Source: Oscillospiraceae bacterium
GTDB lineage: Bacteria; Bacillota; Clostridia; Oscillospirales; Acutalibacteraceae
Length of the DNA: 36,497 bases
NCBI GenBank assembly: GCA_015065975.1
Contig: SVPG01000020.1
Coordinates: 1-36,497, forward strand
Direction: 5' to 3'
Below are positions 12,239 through 19,326 of this stretch, in pieces (within the stretch, counting starts at the first letter, position 1; each line of letters opens with the position of its first letter). The translations under genes and the position numbers were made by a program. The notes beneath the pieces were generated by a model. It ran no database searches, was not told the DNA's origin, and saw only the letters and a list, made by a program, of their open reading frames with translations.

Positions 12239-13120
12239 ATGAAAAACAGGAAGATTTTGAAAATAACAGGTGTTGCGGTGCTCGTTGCCGCTCTGCTTGT
12301 GAGCGTAGGATATAATATTTATCTTACCTTTTGGGGAATGGACAGTTATCTGCAGAGCACCGACGAGATATACATAATGGAATCGGGAATACTGCGCAAT
12401 AATCTGGAGTTTGCCGACGGCGAGGATTATGAGTTTGTCTATGATTTCGAAAACGAAGAGTATCCCAAACTGATAGAAGAATATAAAATAGACAAGACGG
12501 CGGGTGACGGCTCGGAGTTTGAACGTGCTGTGCGTCTGATGGACGAATATGCTCCGAGACTTACGCATAAAAGCAATTATGACAACAGCGTTGACATGAA
12601 CGCACTTTCTCTGCTCAAACACAGTCTTGATAATGAGAGCCACGGAATCAACTGCAGAAACAAGGCGCAGATACTCAATGAAATGTGCCTTGCGCTGGGG
12701 ATATATTCACGCAAGGTGTGGATAATGCCGAACTCCATATACGACAGCGATTGTCATGTTGTCAATGAGGTTTGGGATACAAAGCTCGGAAAATGGGTGA
12801 TGCTCGATATAACAAATAACGAGTATTGGGTGGACGAAAACGGAACACCGCTCTCCGTTCTTGAAATAAGATATAAAGGTGCGATGCAGGAATTCTGCAC
12901 TCCCGTAAGACCCGGCGACAGGCTTGATGACCTTGAAGGCCTGAAGGAAAAATATATCGGAGATTTTCTTTATATTATGAAGAATATGGTCTATATGCAG
13001 TATTGCCATCGTTTCACCGTCGGTGAAAGTGAGGTTATCTATATGCTGTTTCCCGAAAACCTTGATACAAAGTATGAAATGATAATATCGGAAGAATCGT
13101 GCGAGAGAGCACCGTTCTGA
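12239..13120 (+). CDS. Membrane-anchored transglutaminase-like protein
   Basis: This 293-residue protein has one N-terminal membrane helix (about 8-28) and an external domain. The central segment shows the papain-like transglutaminase triad in order: Cys in GINCRNKAQ (about 139), His in DCHVVNEVWD (about 174) and Asp in WVMLDITNNEYW (about 190). Such domains act as proteases, peptide-modifying enzymes or non-catalytic scaffolds at the cell surface. The ATG at 12239 was chosen because TGGAGG lies 6 nt upstream and the upstream in-frame start precedes the promoter. The gene is transcribed alone, from its own promoter to the terminator at 13141-13169. Confidence 0.78.
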   Translation: MKNRKILKITGVAVLVAALLVSVGYNIYLTFWGMDSYLQSTDEIYIMESGILRNNLEFADGEDYEFVYDFENEEYPKLIEEYKIDKTAGDGSEFERAVRLMDEYAPRLTHKSNYDNSVDMNALSLLKHSLDNESHGINCRNKAQILNEMCLALGIYSRKVWIMPNSIYDSDCHVVNEVWDTKLGKWVMLDITNNEYWVDENGTPLSVLEIRYKGAMQEFCTPVRPGDRLDDLEGLKEKYIGDFLYIMKNMVYMQYCHRFTVGESEVIYMLFPENLDTKYEMIISEESCERAPF

Positions 13121-13140
13121 GCTTATATATAAAGAATTGA

Positions 13141-13169
13141 AAGGTGTATCGCTTTGGTACACCTTTTTA
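13141..13169 (+). terminator. Intrinsic terminator after the transglutaminase-like gene
   Basis: AAGGTGTA pairs with TACACCTT around a 9-nt loop and is followed by a T-run. Confidence 0.88.
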
Positions 13170-13179
13170 TGATATATCC

Positions 13180-13217
13180 CAACGGTTGTATGAAACTTTC
13201 CAATCGTTACATTGAAA
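13180..13217 (+). promoter_or_regulatory. Direct repeat overlapping the -35 box, probable operator
   Basis: Two related half-sites lie at 13180-13195 (CAACGGTTGTATGAAA) and 13201-13217 (CAATCGTTACATTGAAA), 21 bp apart. The second one contains the -35 box. This is the expected place for a repressor site, possibly for the XRE-type protein encoded just downstream. Confidence 0.55.
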
Positions 13218-13240
13218 GCTGATAAGAGTAATAATATAAT
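13212..13240 (+). promoter_or_regulatory. Promoter of the XRE-OPRT/pyrF operon
   Basis: TTGAAA, a 17-bp spacer and a perfect TATAAT lie 30 bp before the start codon at 13271. Confidence 0.85.
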
Positions 13241-13270
13241 GTTTATAAGAAAAAAGAGGGGGATAAAAAG

Positions 13271-14098
13271 ATGAAGATTGGAGATAAAATACGTTCCTTG
13301 AGAAAGAACAAGCATATTACACAGGCGCAGCTGGCAGAGGCGTTGTGCGTTTCTTCTCAATCGGTAAGCAAATGGGAAAACTGTTTATCGGTTCCGGATA
13401 TTTCGGTGTTGCCGGTAATCGCAAGATATTTCGGAATAACAATGGACGAGCTGTTCAATTACCGGCTTGAAGCATTGAATTACAAGGAACGGTTCATTCG
13501 GTTTATGATAAATAACGGAATGCTGAGATTCGGAGAGTTTACGTTAAAGAGCGGCAGAGAATCACCGTATCTGATTCACGGCGGATATAATCTCACAGGG
13601 TGTCAGATTTCAAAGCTTGGAGAGTTTTATGCTGAATGTATCAGAGAGCATAACATAGACGGCAACTGCCTTGCGGGAATTGATACCAGAGAGATTCCTC
13701 TTGTGATAGCCGCGAGTATGACTCTGTTCAGTAAGTACGGCATAGACGCTTATCATTGTGTGGATTTGAGTATTGAGAACGAAGCATTTGCTTCTCGGGA
13801 TATAACGCTTATTACCGATACTTTTACATCGGGAAGGACGTTGAGTTATGCTCTTGATAACATAAAATCAAAAATCGGCAAATACCCGTCAGACATAGTC
13901 GTATGTGTTGACAGAATGGAAAAGGATGAGAATTCGCCGTTTTCGGCTAAGCATGTAATAGAAAAACGGTATGGGACGAAAATTCATCCGATTGTAAATT
14001 TTGATGATATTATCAGAGCGGTTGACAGCTGTATAATTTCTGCGGGTGACTATGCGGATAGGCTTAAAGAGTACGGAGAATGTTACAAGGGGATATAG
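13271..14098 (+). CDS. XRE helix-turn-helix fused to a degenerate orotate phosphoribosyltransferase domain
   Basis: This is a 275-residue fusion. Residues 1-65 are an XRE/Cro helix-turn-helix (ITQAQLAEALCVSSQSVSKWEN). Residues about 70-265 align by eye with orotate phosphoribosyltransferase: FGEFTLKSGRESPYLI matches the conserved N-terminal FGxFtLkSG...SPyf motif, LGEFYAECI follows, and IEKRYGTKIHPIVNFDDII matches the C-terminal end. The catalytic parts are altered: the usual GPAYKGIPL reads AGIDTREIPL, so the Lys is gone; the flexible loop with Lys/His/Gly residues is absent; the PRPP motif reads ITDTFTSGRT. I infer a ligand-sensing regulator rather than an enzyme. pyrF starts 3 nt after its stop. 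GAGGGGG lies close to the ATG. Confidence 0.85.
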   Translation: MKIGDKIRSLRKNKHITQAQLAEALCVSSQSVSKWENCLSVPDISVLPVIARYFGITMDELFNYRLEALNYKERFIRFMINNGMLRFGEFTLKSGRESPYLIHGGYNLTGCQISKLGEFYAECIREHNIDGNCLAGIDTREIPLVIAASMTLFSKYGIDAYHCVDLSIENEAFASRDITLITDTFTSGRTLSYALDNIKSKIGKYPSDIVVCVDRMEKDENSPFSAKHVIEKRYGTKIHPIVNFDDIIRAVDSCIISAGDYADRLKEYGECYKGI

Positions 14099-14101
14099 GC
14101 T

Positions 14102-15055
14102 ATGAATGTTGTTGATAAGCTGATCGAAAGAACGATAAAGACAAAAAATCCGACAGTAGTCGGTCTTGACCCCGATATCGGGAAAATTCCTGCCTGTTAT
14201 AAAGATTGCGAGAACGGAAACACTTTGCTTGCCGCGGCAGAAGTAATCTTTGAGTTTAACCGTGATATAATAGATATCGTTTGCGAGTTCGTTCCTGCGG
14301 TGAAGCTGCAGATGGCGTTTTATGAAAAATACGGGTCATACGGTGTGGCAGCATTTGAAAAAACGGTTGCTTATGCAAAGTCAAAAGACCTTGTTGTAAT
14401 TGAAGATGCAAAGCGAAACGATATAGGAAATACAGCAAAAGCATATGCCGACGGCCATCTCGGAAAAGTGGAGACTCCGGGCGGTTTATGTGTATCGTCA
14501 TTTGATGTGGATTTTCTGACCGTAACTCCGTTTTTGGGAAGTGAGAGCCTTGATCCTTTTGCAGATGTATGCAGAGAAAATGACAAAGGTATTTTTGTGC
14601 TCGTAAAAACATCAAACACAAGTTCGGGCGAAATTCAGGATGTTATAACAAAAGACGGGCTGACAATTAGTCAGAGTATCGCAGAGTATGTTGCGATGAA
14701 AGCCGATGGTTTTTCAGGTAAATACGGTTACTCTTCTATCGGTGCGGTTGTGGGTGCGACCTATCCCGAAGAAGCGGTCAAATTAAGAAAAACGATGCCG
14801 AAAAGTTATTTTCTCGTTCCCGGTTACGGCGCACAGGGCGGCGGTGCAAAAGATGTATTGCCCTGTTTTAACCCTGACGGTCTGGGCGCAGTCATAAATT
14901 CATCAAGAGGAATTCTATACTCGCATATGAGTGATGAAGAACGTAATTCCTGCTCAAAAGAAGAGTATCTCAACAGAGTGAGAAATGCGATTGCAAAAAT
15001 GCAGAGAGATATATACACTGTGCTCAAAAGCAGTTATCCCGAAATGGTTTATTGA
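14102..15055 (+). CDS. pyrF: Orotidine 5'-phosphate decarboxylase, group 2
   Basis: This 317-residue cytoplasmic enzyme converts OMP to UMP, the last step of UMP synthesis. The catalytic DxKxxD motif is EDAKRNDIG, with Asp102, Lys104 and Asp107. The N-terminus (NPTVVGLDPDIGKIP) and the C-terminal phosphate-binding segment (YGAQGGGAKDV...INSSRGILY) are those of the longer group-2 (PyrF type 2) family, which explains the length beyond the usual 230-240 residues. GGGGATA lies just before the ATG. It is coupled to the XRE-OPRT fusion upstream; no other pyr gene is near. The transcript can end at the terminators inside the repeats at 15211-15242 and 15393-15423. Confidence 0.96.
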   Translation: MNVVDKLIERTIKTKNPTVVGLDPDIGKIPACYKDCENGNTLLAAAEVIFEFNRDIIDIVCEFVPAVKLQMAFYEKYGSYGVAAFEKTVAYAKSKDLVVIEDAKRNDIGNTAKAYADGHLGKVETPGGLCVSSFDVDFLTVTPFLGSESLDPFADVCRENDKGIFVLVKTSNTSSGEIQDVITKDGLTISQSIAEYVAMKADGFSGKYGYSSIGAVVGATYPEEAVKLRKTMPKSYFLVPGYGAQGGGAKDVLPCFNPDGLGAVINSSRGILYSHMSDEERNSCSKEEYLNRVRNAIAKMQRDIYTVLKSSYPEMVY

Positions 15056-15073
15056 CGGTTAAGAGCGACAAGC

Positions 15074-15255
15074 AGAAGGATTCGATACCACCAGCTCAAC
15101 CGCTGCGCGATTGAGCATTGAAAATCGTCGAGGGAACAAGGAGCGATGCGGAGAGCCCAGCGGCGTCCGATTTTCACGAAGTTATCTCGGCCACACTACC
15201 CAAACGAAACAAAAAAGCCCATCCGAAAGGATGAGCTTTTTTGTTTGGCTGGGGT
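15074..15255 (-). repeat. tRNA-3'-end repeat unit Q1 (distal to tRNA-Gln(CTG))
   Basis: This is the distal of two tandem units of 182 and 181 bp. On the plus strand it starts with AGAAGGATTCGA-TACC, then a hairpin with AGCTCAA arms (15093-15117), then TTGAAAATCGTCGAGG, a GAGCGATGCGGAGAGCC segment, GATTTTCACG, and the terminator at 15211-15242. Only the T-arm part of the tRNA end remains at its left edge, 18 bp after the pyrF stop. The unit is homologous to those behind tRNA-Pro. Confidence 0.85.
15211..15242. terminator. Bidirectional terminator in unit Q1
   Basis: AAAAAAGC-CC-ATCC pairs with GGAT-GA-GCTTTTTT around a GAAA tetraloop. It can end the pyrF transcript. Confidence 0.88.
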
Positions 15256-15267
15256 AGAAGGATTCGA
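15246..15267 (-). repeat. 22-nt duplicate of the tRNA-Gln(CTG) 3' end (T-loop to CCA)
   Basis: This segment is identical to 15427-15448, the last 22 nt of tRNA-Gln(CTG) including CCA. It stops at the same tRNA position as the tRNA-Pro copy and continues with the same TACC junction. Confidence 0.9.
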
Positions 15268-15430
15268 TACCATCAGCTCAACCGCTGCGCGATTGAGCTT
15301 TGAAAATCGTCGAGGGAACAAGGAGCGATGCAGAGAGCCCGGCGGCGTCCGATTTTCGCGAAGTTATCTCGGCCAAACTACCCAAACGAAACAAAAAAGC
15401 CCATCCGAAAGGATGAGCTTTTTGTTTGGC
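15256..15430 (-). repeat. tRNA-3'-end repeat unit Q2 (next to tRNA-Gln(CTG))
   Basis: This is the tandem copy nearest the tRNA. The hairpin arms AGCTCAA/TTGAGCT at 15275-15299 extend inward to an 11-bp stem. TTTGAAAATC follows, then GAGCGATGCAGAGAGCCC, GATTTTCGCG and the terminator at 15393-15423. It differs from Q1 at only a few positions, so the duplication is recent or the copies are kept alike by gene conversion. Confidence 0.85.
15393..15423. terminator. Terminator of tRNA-Gln(CTG)
   Basis: The stem is the same as in unit Q1, directly 3' of the tRNA in minus sense. Confidence 0.88.
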
Positions 15431-15501
15431 TGGGGTAGAAGGATTCGAACCTTCGCATGACGGAGTCAGAGTCCGTTGCCTTACCGCTTGGCGACACCCC
15501 A
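15427..15501 (-). tRNA. tRNA-Gln (anticodon CTG), CCA encoded
   Basis: Acceptor TGGGGTG/TACCCCA, anticodon loop CTCTGAC with anticodon CTG, T-loop TTCGAAT, discriminator G and encoded CCA. It reads CAG codons and complements tRNA-Gln(TTG) at 4094-4168. Its own promoter lies at 15528-15555. Confidence 0.95.
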
Positions 15502-15527
15502 GTATGTTTGCCTCTCAAGCAGTAACT

Positions 15528-15555
15528 ATTATACTCGCTTTTGCGAGAATGTCAA
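15528..15555 (-). promoter_or_regulatory. Promoter of tRNA-Gln(CTG)
   Basis: In minus sense TTGACA (15555-15550), a 16-bp spacer and TATAAT (15533-15528). The spacer holds a small palindrome, CTCGC-AAAA-GCGAG. Confidence 0.85.
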
Positions 15556-15594
15556 TAGATTAGCGAAGTTTTTTTGAAAAAATTTCTTAAGATA

Positions 15595-16971
15595 TCAGTC
15601 GGAGGATTGAGGTGCGTCCTCTTCAGAACCTGCAATGAGCTGCCAGTCCTCAACGCCTTCGGTGTTATCCTTGACAAAGAGTATCTTTATCGTCTTGAGA
15701 ATGAGCTCGATATCGAGCAGGACGTTCTGATGCTGTATGTAGTAAAGGTCGAGCTTGAGCTTGTCCTGCGGCGGTGTGTTGTACTTGCCGAAGACCTGGG
15801 CATAACCCGTGAGACCTGCCTTTACCTTGAGACGGTAATCGAAAGCCGGTGCAAAGTCCTTGTACTGTTCGGCGATCTCGGGACGCTCGGGACGGGGACC
15901 GACGATGGACATATCGCCCTTGAGGATATTGATTATCTGGGGCAGCTCGTCGAAATGTATCGCGCGAAGAACTCTGCCGACGGGTGTGATTCGATCGTCG
16001 TTCTTTCTCGCGAGTCGGGCTTTTCCGCCCTCGGAATCCATTCTCATGCTTCGGAATTTGTAGATCATGAAGATCTTTCCGCCCTCGGTCAGACGCTCCT
16101 GCTTATAGAATACGGAACCGCCGTCATAGAATTTTATGAGCAGAGCGATTATTGCCATGAAGGGGAGCATGATGAGTGCGAGAGGTACGATGATGACAAG
16201 ATCAAGCATACGCTTGAAAAAACGCTTCTCAGCTGTAAGACCACAGTTGCGGAGAAGGTACATCGGAGTGTCCGAAGTGGTGCTGTCGGTGGCTCCGGTC
16301 ATAATAAGATCGGAGAGCGAAGGCTCAACGTACATGAGAATATTGTTCTCGAAACAGTACTGCATGAGCTCGTTGCGTTCGGTTGCGGGAATGTCGCAGA
16401 GTGCCATACCGTCGTATTTTTGGCATTCGCTCTTTATAGCGTCAAGACCCTGAGAATACTCGATGAACTTGCTTGCTTTGTAGCTGTCGTTGCGCTCGGA
16501 AAAACGCTTTATCATAAATCGCGATGCGGAACCGTTGGTGACGACAAGCAGCTTGCGCGGCGGATACAGCTTTCTGTATATGCGCTTTGCGGCGACCGAC
16601 CACAAGGTTATGACAAGAACGTCCATTGCCGTGAGCAAAAGCATCGGCAGAGGATTTGATATCTTGTAAGCAAGCAGACATATGACGGGGTAGTCAACGA
16701 TGTTTGCAAACAGCGCCGCAAGCGAATGTGAATAAACGATATCCAGTATGCGCCTCGAGCCGATATGCTGACCGCCGTAAACCTTTGTGAATATGCAGAG
16801 AAGGAGCAGATACACGGCGAGCATCATCCAGTGACCTTTGGTCCAGAATGCCAGCTTGATTGTGTCGGCATAGAAATGACTCCATATTATCCAGTAGAGC
16901 AGAAGCAGCAGAACGATCAGTATTGATGACATTGTAAAGATCAGTAATCTTTTGAAACGTTCCTGTTTCAT
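15595..16971 (-). CDS. Exopolysaccharide polyprenyl-phosphate glycosyl-1-phosphate transferase
   Basis: This 458-residue membrane enzyme starts polysaccharide assembly by moving a sugar-1-phosphate onto undecaprenyl phosphate. The N-terminal half has about four helices (residues 8-30, 45-65, 80-110 and 115-135) followed by a cytoplasmic Rossmann-like region. The bacterial sugar transferase domain begins near residue 265 with KRMLDLV and a membrane helix, then VFYKQERLTEGGKIFMIYKFRSM, the DELPQ segment, MSIVGPRPERPE and GLTGYAQV, all hallmark motifs of the WcaJ/PglC superfamily. The acidic C-terminus is short. No other polysaccharide gene lies nearby, so it may work with genes elsewhere. It has its own promoter at 17036-17064. 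Confidence 0.93.
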   Translation of the reverse strand: MKQERFKRLLIFTMSSILIVLLLLLYWIIWSHFYADTIKLAFWTKGHWMMLAVYLLLLCIFTKVYGGQHIGSRRILDIVYSHSLAALFANIVDYPVICLLAYKISNPLPMLLLTAMDVLVITLWSVAAKRIYRKLYPPRKLLVVTNGSASRFMIKRFSERNDSYKASKFIEYSQGLDAIKSECQKYDGMALCDIPATERNELMQYCFENNILMYVEPSLSDLIMTGATDSTTSDTPMYLLRNCGLTAEKRFFKRMLDLVIIVPLALIMLPFMAIIALLIKFYDGGSVFYKQERLTEGGKIFMIYKFRSMRMDSEGGKARLARKNDDRITPVGRVLRAIHFDELPQIINILKGDMSIVGPRPERPEIAEQYKDFAPAFDYRLKVKAGLTGYAQVFGKYNTPPQDKLKLDLYYIQHQNVLLDIELILKTIKILFVKDNTEGVEDWQLIAGSEEDAPQSSD

Positions 16972-17035
16972 TGGAACACCCTTTTCCTGTTTTATAAAAA
17001 TGTATATAGTTACTCATTTTGCTATATATTATTAC

Positions 17036-17064
17036 ATTTTACACGTTTATTTGCGTTATGTCAA
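17036..17064 (-). promoter_or_regulatory. Promoter of the sugar transferase gene
   Basis: In minus sense TTGACA (17064-17059), a 17-bp spacer and TAAAAT (17041-17036), about 65 bp before the start codon. Confidence 0.8.
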
Positions 17065-17098
17065 TTGTTAAAAGATTGTCAGGTGGACGATGCTTTTC

Positions 17099-17127
17099 TT
17101 GACAGTCGGGAGCAGCTATATTATACT
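17099..17127 (+). promoter_or_regulatory. Promoter of the NADH:flavin oxidoreductase gene
   Basis: TTGACA, a 17-bp spacer and TATACT lie 68 bp before the ATG at 17196, divergent from the sugar transferase promoter. Confidence 0.85.
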
Positions 17128-17195
17128 AAAATATAAAGGGAATCTATGACGGTTTTGTCAAAAAATTCCTGACAAACATAAGGAGTGTTTGTTTT

Positions 17196-19250
17196 ATGGA
17201 TTCAAAATATGAAGCCCTGTTTACCCCGTGGAAAATAGGAAACGTAGAGATCAAAAACAGAATCGTGCTCTGTCCTATGGGCGGAACATCGCTTTTCGGC
17301 TGGATGGAGCCCAACCATTTTGATGAGGAAGCGGCAAAGTTCTTCCTTGAGAGAGCGAAGAACAACGTCGGTCTTATAATTCCGGGAATTGCACCCATCA
17401 AAGACAGCATCGGCGGAAGATGGCTCTACAAGAATAAAAAGATGTTCAAGCAGCTCAAGGAGTTTATGGACGAGATACATAAGACGGGCGCAAAGCTTTT
17501 TGTTCAGCTTACCGCGGGAATGGGACGTTCGTGGGCTATAACCGATCCGCTTGTAATGCTTCACAACAGTCCGATACTGCGCACGATCGCAAAACCTATC
17601 CTCGATGTCACATATCAGTCGGCAAGCCCGAGCGAGCTTCCTTCGAGATGGTCGGATAAAGTGACCTGCCGTGAAATCACGCTCAAGGAGATAAACGAAA
17701 TAATCGATGCCTTTGCAAAGACTGCTGCGCTGTGCAAGGAGGCGGGTGTTGACGGTGTCGAGGTCCATGCTGTGCATGAAGGCTATCTGCTCGACCAGTT
17801 CACGCTCAGATACACAAACAGGAGAACCGACAAATACGGCGGCTCCTTTGAAAATAGATATCGTTTCCCCGTGGAGATAGTAAAGGCGATAAAGGGTGCG
17901 TGCGGTGATGATTTCCCCGTATCTCTGCGATATTCGGTTGAGTCAAAGGTCAAGGATTTCTGCTACGGTGCGCTGCCGGGTGAGGAGTATTCCGAGATCG
18001 GAAGAGATATGGAGGAGAGCGAAAGAGCCGCAAAATATCTTCAGGACGCGGGCTATGACATGCTCAACGCCGATAACGGTACTTACGATTCTTGGTACTG
18101 GGCTCATCCGCCAATGTATATGCCGCTCAACTGCAACCTCGAGGACGTTGCACATATAAAGAAATTTGTTGATATCCCTGTTGTGTGTGCGGGAAGAATG
18201 GATCCCGCTGTCGGTGCGCAGGCTGTTGCCGACGGCAGAATAGACGGTGTCGGAGTTGCACGCCAGTTCCTCTCGGACGGTCAGTGGATAACAAAGCTTA
18301 TCGAAGAGCGGCTCGAGGATATCAGACCGTGCATATGCTGCCATACAGGTTGCTTCAATATGACTCATTACAAGGGCGTCGCAAACGATCAGTCGATACA
18401 TGATGCAGGTCATATTTCGCGCTGTGCGCTCAACCCCGAGACTATGCAGTCAAAGAAATACAAGATCGAAAAGGCTAAGAAGTCAAAGAAGGTTGCCGTC
18501 ATCGGCGGCGGTATCGGCGGCATGGAAGCTGCGATAGTCTGTGCAAAGAGAGGACACAGCGTCACCCTTTACGAAAAGGATTCTCAGCTCGGCGGCGTGT
18601 TCATTGCCGCTGCGGCGCCTTCCTTCAAGGAGAAGGACAGAGACCTCATCGCGTGGTACAACCGTGAGATAAAGAAATATCCGATTGAGATAAAGCTCGG
18701 AACAAAGATCGATGATATCTCGGCTCTCGATGCTGACGAGATAATCGTTGCAACGGGCTCGGTCGCGAATAAAATCCCCGTAAAAGGAATCGAAAAGGGC
18801 ATCGAAGCGGTTGATTTCCTGCTCGGTGAAAAAGAGGTCGGTGAGAATGTCGCAATAATCGGCGGCGGTCTTACGGGCTGTGAGATAGCGTATGAGCTCT
18901 ATCTGCAGGGCAAAAAGCCGACCATTGTCGAGATGAAGAATGACCTTATCGCCGTTACGGGAATATGCCTTGCGAATACAAGCTTCCTGCGCGATTTCTT
19001 CAAGACAAACAATGTCCCCGTATATCTTGAAACGAGTCTCACCGAGATACACGATGACGGTGTCACAGTCACAGGCAAGGATAAAAAGAGCTTCAAAATC
19101 GATGCTGACAGCGTCATACTTTCGACAGGCTACAAGCCCAATCCGCTTGCCAAGAAGAGCAGACATGTTCACGTTGTCGGCGATGCAAGCAAGGTAGGCA
19201 ACCTGCGCACGGTCATATGGCAGGCGTGGGACGTTGCAATGAAGCTCTGA
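17196..19250 (+). CDS. NADH:flavin oxidoreductase/enoate reductase (old yellow enzyme plus FAD/NAD domain)
   Basis: This 684-residue multi-cofactor enzyme belongs to the 2,4-dienoyl-CoA reductase/enoate reductase/BaiCD type. Residues about 8-370 form the FMN-binding TIM barrel (LFTPWKIGNVEIKNRIVLCPM, VHAVHEGYLLDQF, NRRTDKYGGSFENRYRFP, GVGVARQFL). Cysteines 379, 382, 386 and 410 probably hold a 4Fe-4S cluster; the spacing to the last Cys is longer than the usual 11-12 residues. Residues about 430-684 are the FAD/NAD(P) domain with GGGIGGMEAA and a second dinucleotide fold with GGGLTGCEIA. It probably reduces activated C=C bonds; the substrate is unknown. AAGGAG lies before the ATG and a terminator follows. 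It is monocistronic. Confidence 0.93.
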   Translation: MDSKYEALFTPWKIGNVEIKNRIVLCPMGGTSLFGWMEPNHFDEEAAKFFLERAKNNVGLIIPGIAPIKDSIGGRWLYKNKKMFKQLKEFMDEIHKTGAKLFVQLTAGMGRSWAITDPLVMLHNSPILRTIAKPILDVTYQSASPSELPSRWSDKVTCREITLKEINEIIDAFAKTAALCKEAGVDGVEVHAVHEGYLLDQFTLRYTNRRTDKYGGSFENRYRFPVEIVKAIKGACGDDFPVSLRYSVESKVKDFCYGALPGEEYSEIGRDMEESERAAKYLQDAGYDMLNADNGTYDSWYWAHPPMYMPLNCNLEDVAHIKKFVDIPVVCAGRMDPAVGAQAVADGRIDGVGVARQFLSDGQWITKLIEERLEDIRPCICCHTGCFNMTHYKGVANDQSIHDAGHISRCALNPETMQSKKYKIEKAKKSKKVAVIGGGIGGMEAAIVCAKRGHSVTLYEKDSQLGGVFIAAAAPSFKEKDRDLIAWYNREIKKYPIEIKLGTKIDDISALDADEIIVATGSVANKIPVKGIEKGIEAVDFLLGEKEVGENVAIIGGGLTGCEIAYELYLQGKKPTIVEMKNDLIAVTGICLANTSFLRDFFKTNNVPVYLETSLTEIHDDGVTVTGKDKKSFKIDADSVILSTGYKPNPLAKKSRHVHVVGDASKVGNLRTVIWQAWDVAMKL

Positions 19251-19267
19251 TTTTAAAATATCGTCTT

Positions 19268-19297
19268 GAGCGGCTTCGTTTTCGGGGCCGCTCTTTT
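19268..19297 (+). terminator. Intrinsic terminator after the oxidoreductase gene
   Basis: GAGCGGC pairs with GCCGCTC around a 12-nt loop and is followed by TTTT. Confidence 0.8.
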
Positions 19298-19326
19298 GGA
19301 AAATACGGTTGAGGGAGTGATAAGAT

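Noticed and set aside
15574-16659. 361-residue plus-strand ORF opposite the sugar transferase
   Set aside because: It is the shadow of a well-supported gene; no start signals and no recognisable domain.
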